The translations under genes and the position numbers were made by a program. Of a DNA stretch of 17,984 nucleotides, positions 14,483-17,984 are shown piece after piece. Within the stretch, counting starts at the first letter, position 1; each line of letters begins with the position of its first letter. The notes beneath the pieces are model-generated. The model made no database searches, was not told the origin of the DNA, and saw only the letters and a program-made list of their open reading frames with translations. This stretch comes from DAXETY01 sp051155755 (GTDB taxonomy: Bacteria > Desulfobacterota > Desulfobacteria > Desulfobacterales > SG8-13): contig DAXETY010000140.1 in assembly GCA_051155755.1 (NCBI GenBank), positions 1-17,984 on the forward strand, written 5' to 3'.

Positions 14483-14517
14483 ATCCGGGCAGCCGGCACA
14501 AGGCCGCCTGCCCGGAT
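14483..14517 (-). other. intercistronic hairpin between dctP and dctQ
   Basis: On the minus strand ATCCGGGCAG (14517-14508) pairs perfectly with CTGCCCGGAT (14492-14483); inside the 15-nt loop a further 4-bp CGGC/GCCG pairing is possible. The sequence after it is TATTTGT, not a real T tract. It begins 13 nt after the dctP stop. Hairpins at this point in solute-binding-protein operons commonly shield the upstream message and dampen read-through, which raises the binding protein over the permeases. Confidence 0.7.
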
Positions 14518-14530
14518 CCATATGCCGAGA

Positions 14531-15556
14531 TTACTGCTGCAAACTGTTGAGGGTTTCGATGGTGTAGTCGACAATCTGTCGGCCGTCGAAACCTTTTTCG
14601 TTCATTTCCTGAACGTATTCATCGATGATGGGCTGCACCGCTTTTTGCCAGCGCACCGCCTCTTTGGCATCCAAACCGATGATCGAATTGCCCTGTTTCA
14701 GAAAATACACGATGCCTTCCATGTCGCTGGAATCCCAGGCTTCGCCGTGCTTTACGGCCCACTCGGCATTGATCTCCCGGATGGTTTTCTGCACCTCGGG
14801 CGACAGGGAATCCCACTTGGATTTGTTCATGACCACGAAAAAGGAAGTCGTATAGGCGGCGGCAAAATCGGCCGTGCAGTACTGGGTGACTTCAGCCAGG
14901 CGCCATCCCTTGTTGGATTCCCAGGGATACAGCGCGCCGTCAACCACGCCTTTCTGAAGCATCTGGTAGGTTTCCGGCATGGGCTGCGGCACCGGCGTGC
15001 CGCCGAGCGCCTCGGCCACCTTGGCGCTGGTTCCGTGCGCCCGAAATTTGAGACCCTTGACATCTTCGAGGGTTCGCACCGGTTTACTTTTGGTGTGCAT
15101 CAGGCCAGGACCGTGCGCGTGCAGATACATGACCTCAGTGTCGCTGAGCTCTTTCGGTTTGAATTTTTCGTATACCCGGTTGATCACATCGGTGGCCACC
15201 CGCCCGCTGGTGTAGCCCAACGGCAGGTCGACGGCCGCCATCACCGGGAACCGACCGCGCGTATAGGCCAGCACCGAAAATCCGATGTCCGAAAGTCCGG
15301 TGACGACCCCGTCATACGCCTGGTTTGCTTTCGTCAGGGTCTGACCCGGGAAATACTGAACCTTAACCTGCCCATCGGTGCGAGCCTCCACTTCGCGGCA
15401 CCAGGCTTCCGCCAACTGACTTTGAATGTGAGTCGGCGGGAAAAAATTGCTGTAGGTCAACTGAACGGTTTCGGCGGTCGCGTCGGTGGCTCCCCCCAAT
15501 CCACCCATAATGCCAATTACCGCCAAGAGTACAATCCACTGGAACTTGAATTTCAT
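14531..15556 (-). CDS. dctP: TRAP transporter solute-binding protein (DctP family)
   Basis: A 341-residue periplasmic binding protein. It has a Sec-type signal (MKFKFQWIVLLAVIGIMGG) with a likely cut after the Ala-Thr-Ala near residue 28. Mature features match the DctP family: YSNFFPPTHIQS at the start, VQYFPGQTL (67-75), GLKFRAHG with Arg172 at the place of the family's conserved carboxylate-binding Arg, and ALGGTPVPQPMPETYQMLQKGVVDGALYPW (184-212). The ligand is therefore probably an organic acid. The ATG at 15556 follows GGGAGGGG at a good spacing; a longer frame to 15595 has no ribosome site. It is the first gene of the leftward TRAP-ligase operon, whose promoter must lie in or next to the repeat element just upstream. 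Confidence 0.95.
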   Translation of the reverse strand: MKFKFQWIVLLAVIGIMGGLGGATDATAETVQLTYSNFFPPTHIQSQLAEAWCREVEARTDGQVKVQYFPGQTLTKANQAYDGVVTGLSDIGFSVLAYTRGRFPVMAAVDLPLGYTSGRVATDVINRVYEKFKPKELSDTEVMYLHAHGPGLMHTKSKPVRTLEDVKGLKFRAHGTSAKVAEALGGTPVPQPMPETYQMLQKGVVDGALYPWESNKGWRLAEVTQYCTADFAAAYTTSFFVVMNKSKWDSLSPEVQKTIREINAEWAVKHGEAWDSSDMEGIVYFLKQGNSIIGLDAKEAVRWQKAVQPIIDEYVQEMNEKGFDGRQIVDYTIETLNSLQQ

Positions 15557-15615
15557 CGGGCCCCTCCCTGTTACGGTTGCTTGGTTGTTTCCCATAAAGC
15601 GAGCGTTTCAAATTT

Positions 15616-15769
15616 TGATGAAGTCGTAAAAAATCAAAATTCATTAAAATCTGTCATTCCTGCGCAAGCAGGAATCCAGAAATAAATGTAATTACGGTTT
15701 CTTATACTCGAGATCCCCGCCTCCGCGGGGATGACATGCTGTTAAGACGGACTTTTTACGAGATCGTCA
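15616..15769. repeat. 154-bp MITE/BIME-like element, copy 2
   Basis: Same length and plan as the copy at 10563-10716. Ends: TGATGAAGTCGTAAAAA and TTTTTACGAGATCGTCA. Opposed REP-like units at 15652-15676 (with TTCCTGC and GCAGGAA stem arms) and 15712-15736 (GATCCCCGCC and GCGGGGATGACA). Compared with copy 1, one stem shows a paired change (CCCGC..GCGG to CCTGC..GCAGG), so the structure is conserved while the bases differ. It ends 60 bp upstream of dctP and may carry or displace that operon's promoter. Confidence 0.8.
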
Positions 15770-16145
15770 AGTATTCAATCGCTCAATTGGCGAAATTGGC
15801 TTTTGCATTGGCTTGCCGCCGACCGCACTCAAGCCGAATGCCGGAATTGCCGCAACGATCCGGCGGTGACAAAACCTGCATGCAATCGGCGCTTTCCCAT
15901 GCTCAGGCTATTTTGTAGCCAGAACCCCAAAAAAACACAAGAGCAATTTCGCCCCTCTGGAAGGCGTCATTGCCGGCCTTTCATCAACGCTGCGCAAATA
16001 AGGACACCGGCGGCCGATGAACCCCGGCTTTCCACATCGGAAGCGGCCGGCGAATCCGTATTGTCAATCCGCAGTCTTTTTGCTACGGTCGCCAGGTACG
16101 ATATGGTCACATGAATTGAGCATTTTCAATGATTGCGCGACCGAA
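15770..16145. other. 376-bp region ahead of the sigma-factor gene
   Basis: No gene is supported. It lies between the second repeat copy and the ECF sigma gene and must hold that gene's promoter. I found only one weak housekeeping-type pair and no obvious ECF-type box pair. Confidence 0.45.
16080..16107 (+). promoter_or_regulatory. weak candidate promoter for the ECF sigma operon
   Basis: TTGCTA (16080-16085), a 16-bp spacer, TATGGT (16102-16107). Four of six consensus bases match in each box. The start would be near 16114, about 30 nt ahead of the sigma ATG. If the sigma factor controls itself, a second, different promoter should exist that I could not recognise. Confidence 0.3.
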
Positions 16146-16745
16146 ATGAGTTCCGAAGACAACGAAGCGGCATTCCGAAAAAATCCGGAGCAATGGGTGG
16201 AGCGGTACGGAGATTACCTGTACCGATACGCCCTGGTGCGCGTCCGGGATCCGGCCGCCGCCGAAGACCTGGTGCAGGAAACGTTTCTGGCCGCACTGAA
16301 GGGACGCGATTCGTTCCGCGGCAAGTCCTCCGGCCAGACTTGGTTGACGGCGATCCTCAAGCACAAGATCATTGATTATTTTCGCCGGGGCAATCGTGAA
16401 TCGGCCAAGGAACAAATCGAGACCGTTGCCGGAAGCGTCACAGACTTCTTTCAGGACAATGGGCGCTGGAATATCCTGCCCGGAAAGTGGGATGACAATC
16501 CGGCCGAAATTTTTCAACAGCAAGAATTTCTGCAGATTTTCTACAGCTGCCTGGCGCAATTGCCCGAACGCCTGGCCCGGGCGTTCCGGTTGCGGGAAAT
16601 GGAAGGGTTGAGCACCAAAGAGTTGTGTAAGAAAATGGACATCACCGCGACCAACAGCTGGGTGATGCTTTACAGGGCCCGCGTACACCTCCAGCGCTGT
16701 CTGGATGTCCGCTGGTTCAACAAGTCCGGGGAGACGAACGAATGA
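16146..16745 (+). CDS. ECF-type RNA polymerase sigma factor
   Basis: A 199-residue sigma70-family factor with only regions 2 and 4. Region 2 (about 15-85): YGDYLYRYALVRVRDPAAAE, DLVQETFLAALKGRDSFRG, then TWLTAILKHKIIDYFRR, the -10 recognition helix. A linker of about 50 residues is rich in Asn, Asp and Trp. Region 4 (about 135-187): CLAQLPERLARAFRLREMEG, LSTKELCKKMDITATNSWVM and LYRARVHLQRCL, the -35 recognition helix-turn-helix. It directs polymerase to a small regulon. The ATG at 16146 lacks a clear ribosome site; longer in-frame starts have none either. Its stop overlaps the anti-sigma start by 4 nt. Confidence 0.93.
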   Translation: MSSEDNEAAFRKNPEQWVERYGDYLYRYALVRVRDPAAAEDLVQETFLAALKGRDSFRGKSSGQTWLTAILKHKIIDYFRRGNRESAKEQIETVAGSVTDFFQDNGRWNILPGKWDDNPAEIFQQQEFLQIFYSCLAQLPERLARAFRLREMEGLSTKELCKKMDITATNSWVMLYRARVHLQRCLDVRWFNKSGETNE

Positions 16746-17008
16746 TGAACCACTGGATGTTCCGATGCGACGAGGTCACGCGAAAAGCATCCGAGTCGCT
16801 GGACCACGATCTGCCGGTAGGGCAGTTTTTATTGGTGCACATCCACTTGATGATGTGTCGCTATTGCGCGCGCTTTTATCGAAAACTGAAGCGACTGCGC
16901 ATGTTGAGCCGATGGGAACGAGACGTGGTCGATCCTTCCGCAACGCTGCCGGCCGATGCGCGCGATCGAATCAAAGCGATGCTGAAATCTCCTTCGACCG
17001 GCGCTTGA
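16742..17008 (+). CDS. zinc-binding (ZAS/zf-HC2) anti-sigma factor
   Basis: An 88-residue soluble protein with the zinc anti-sigma signature: Cys9, then His35, Cys39 and Cys42 (HLMMCRYC), i.e. C-x25-H-x3-C-x2-C. This motif defines RsrA/ChrR-type anti-sigma domains that hold the partner sigma inactive and, in several cases, release it when the thiols are oxidised. No membrane segment follows, so it should act in the cytosol. The start ATG overlaps the sigma stop (ATGA), with GGGGAG 8 nt upstream, so the two are translationally coupled. Pairing with the upstream sigma is near certain from context; the inducing signal is inferred. Confidence 0.9.
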   Translation: MMNHWMFRCDEVTRKASESLDHDLPVGQFLLVHIHLMMCRYCARFYRKLKRLRMLSRWERDVVDPSATLPADARDRIKAMLKSPSTGA

Positions 17009-17055
17009 GGCATTCCCCGGACCCAGATATCGACCCTTAAACGAAATGAGCCGGC

Positions 17056-17769
17056 ATGTCTGATTTTATTTACGCAATCCTGCAGGGCATCGGATATCCC
17101 CATCCGATTCACCCACCGCTGGTACACCTTCCCGTAGGGCTGGTGATGGCCGCATTTATTTTCAGCCTGGCGGCAATCGTGTTGAAACGGAATTCGCTGG
17201 CACAGACCGCCCGGCACAGTGTCCTGCTCGCCCTGCTTGCGCTGCCGGTGGCCGCCGGGGTCGGCTTTCTCGACTGGCAGCATTTTTACGGTGGTGTATG
17301 GCTGTTTCCGGTTAAAATAAAGATGATTCTGGCCGCTGTGCTGCTGGTACTGCTGGCCATCGCCGCAGTCGGCACCAGTCCGAAGGTTTCTCAGACCCGC
17401 AATCCACTGGCACTTTACATCCTCTGCCTGATCGTGGTGGCGGGAATCGGGTTTTTTGGCGGCGAGCTGGTGTACGGCCGCAAAGACCGCGGCCAACCGG
17501 CTCAAACAGAGAATCTGCTGGTGCAAAACGGCCGGCAAATTTTTGAGCAGAAATGCGCCATGTGCCATTTGACCGATTCCACGCAAACCAAGGTCGGACC
17601 GGGCTTGAAAGGTCTTTACCAGAGGGAGTCCCTGCCGGTGAGCGACCGGACGGTCTCAGATGAAACCGTTCGCGATCAGATTCGATCCCCTTACAGCAAT
17701 ATGCCCGCCTTTCCCGATCTCAGCGCAGAACAGATGGAGGCATTGCTCGAATACATGAAAACCCTGTAG
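17056..17769 (+). CDS. DUF2231 membrane domain fused to a c-type cytochrome
   Basis: A 237-residue membrane protein. The N-terminus has the DUF2231 opening GYPHPIHPPLVHLPVGLV (13-30) with three His in the motif, and about four membrane segments (roughly 25-44, 56-72, 89-107, 118-137). The C-terminal domain is a class I cytochrome c: heme-attachment CAMCH (167-171), GPGLKG (181-186) and likely axial Met216 in SNMPAFPDLS. The heme domain should face the periplasm. It follows the anti-sigma gene by 47 nt and is probably in the same transcript. It could be a terminal reporter or target of the sigma regulon, or a redox sensor or electron-transfer partner for it. Fusion of DUF2231 and cytochrome c is known; its function is not. 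Confidence 0.9.
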   Translation: MSDFIYAILQGIGYPHPIHPPLVHLPVGLVMAAFIFSLAAIVLKRNSLAQTARHSVLLALLALPVAAGVGFLDWQHFYGGVWLFPVKIKMILAAVLLVLLAIAAVGTSPKVSQTRNPLALYILCLIVVAGIGFFGGELVYGRKDRGQPAQTENLLVQNGRQIFEQKCAMCHLTDSTQTKVGPGLKGLYQRESLPVSDRTVSDETVRDQIRSPYSNMPAFPDLSAEQMEALLEYMKTL

Positions 17770-17777
17770 TGTCCGTC

Positions 17778-17820
17778 CAGTTGATATGAACGGGCACACT
17801 CAACTGAAACCGGGCGTTTC
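17778..17820 (+). terminator. hairpin cluster after the cytochrome gene
   Basis: CAGTTGA (17778-17784) and TCAACTG (17800-17806) form a perfect 7-bp stem, followed by GAAAC/GTTTC (17806-17820) as a second 5-bp stem. A T6 run occurs only at about 17840, too far for a classical terminator. It lies between two convergent genes. Confidence 0.3.
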
Positions 17821-17870
17821 AAAACTGCCAAAAATAACCTTTTTTCTGATTCAGTAGATTTAAATCGATT

Positions 17871-17984
17871 CTAATCGCGCAAATTCCAAAACTCGACCGG
17901 TTTCGGTTCAATCCATCGATTCCAAAAACAATATAAAATGAATAAGCCCGCCGACAAGGCCCATGCCGACACCCCCGCCTGCCC
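17871..17984 (-). CDS. C-terminal end of a putative membrane protein (runs off right edge)
   Basis: On the minus strand a frame open to the window edge gives 37 residues and a TAG at 17873-17871. It reads as one hydrophobic segment (VSAWALSAGLFILYCFW) followed by a charged, aromatic tail ending PVEFWNLRD. The pattern is that of a last transmembrane helix with a short polar end. It would converge with the cytochrome gene. The protein is not recognised. A short plus-strand frame starting at ATG 17938 competes with it, without a ribosome site. Confidence 0.4.
   Translation of the reverse strand, partial: GQAGVSAWALSAGLFILYCFWNRWIEPKPVEFWNLRD

Noticed and set aside
13776..14501. N-terminal extension of the dctM frame
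   Set aside because: It overlaps dctQ throughout in a different phase. The dctM ATG at 13775 has a strong ribosome site and marks the start of family homology.
14522..15685. 387-residue open frame on the plus strand
   Set aside because: Antisense to dctP and extending into the repeat element. No domain is visible; dctP has a signal peptide, family motifs and a ribosome site.
1..17984. tRNA, rRNA, CRISPR array, integrase or transposase genes
   Set aside because: None was seen. The only repeats of note are the two 154-bp elements and the short direct repeats in the left leader.

Overview
The window is a GC-rich, densely coded bacterial chromosome segment with no rRNA, tRNA, CRISPR array or transposase. 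The gene set (TRAP transporter beside a CoA ligase, ECF sigma with a zinc anti-sigma, a DUF2231-cytochrome c protein, a Lon-like COG1067 protease, an FmdB zinc ribbon, a bTHX ribosomal protein) and the short GTCATTCC/GGAATGAC inverted-repeat elements fit a Desulfobacterota (deltaproteobacterial) genome. That placement is inference, not proof.

Left part (1-2750). A leftward pair, an alpha/beta hydrolase followed by the N-terminal third of a 2-oxoglutarate dehydrogenase E1 (sucA), runs off the left edge. Its best promoter lies about 200 nt upstream, so there is a long structured leader. A divergent sigma70-type promoter with a perfect dyad over its start site drives a small YceK-like lipoprotein to the right.

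Middle (2750-9480). An FmdB-type zinc ribbon converges on a leftward 799-residue Lon-like protease. A rightward run follows: tandem-TM2 membrane protein, FHA protein, FlK-like thioesterase, a 31-residue bTHX ribosomal protein hidden under a longer spurious frame, a WbuC-type cupin, 3-methyladenine DNA glycosylase and a DUF3109-like cysteine-rich protein. A strong leftward terminator with a T9 tail closes this block.

Right-middle (9480-15770). A leftward orphan response regulator is followed by a five-gene leftward operon in the order dctP, dctQ, dctM, PaaK-type acyl-CoA ligase, short coiled-coil protein. Uptake of an organic acid followed by CoA activation is the simplest reading. A perfect 10-bp hairpin between dctP and dctQ probably tunes binding-protein to permease stoichiometry. 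Two 154-bp copies of the same non-coding element, each with imperfect terminal inverted repeats and two opposed REP-like hairpins, bracket this operon.

Right end (15770-17984). A rightward unit encodes an ECF sigma factor, a ZAS-type anti-sigma factor overlapping it by 4 nt, and a DUF2231 membrane domain fused to a c-type cytochrome. This is a plausible small redox-response circuit. The last bases probably hold the C-terminus of a leftward membrane protein.

The points most worth checking are the loss of the conserved metal-binding Asp in SucA, the sigma/anti-sigma/cytochrome circuit, the overlooked bTHX gene, the paired 154-bp elements, and the transporter-ligase-coiled-coil operon.
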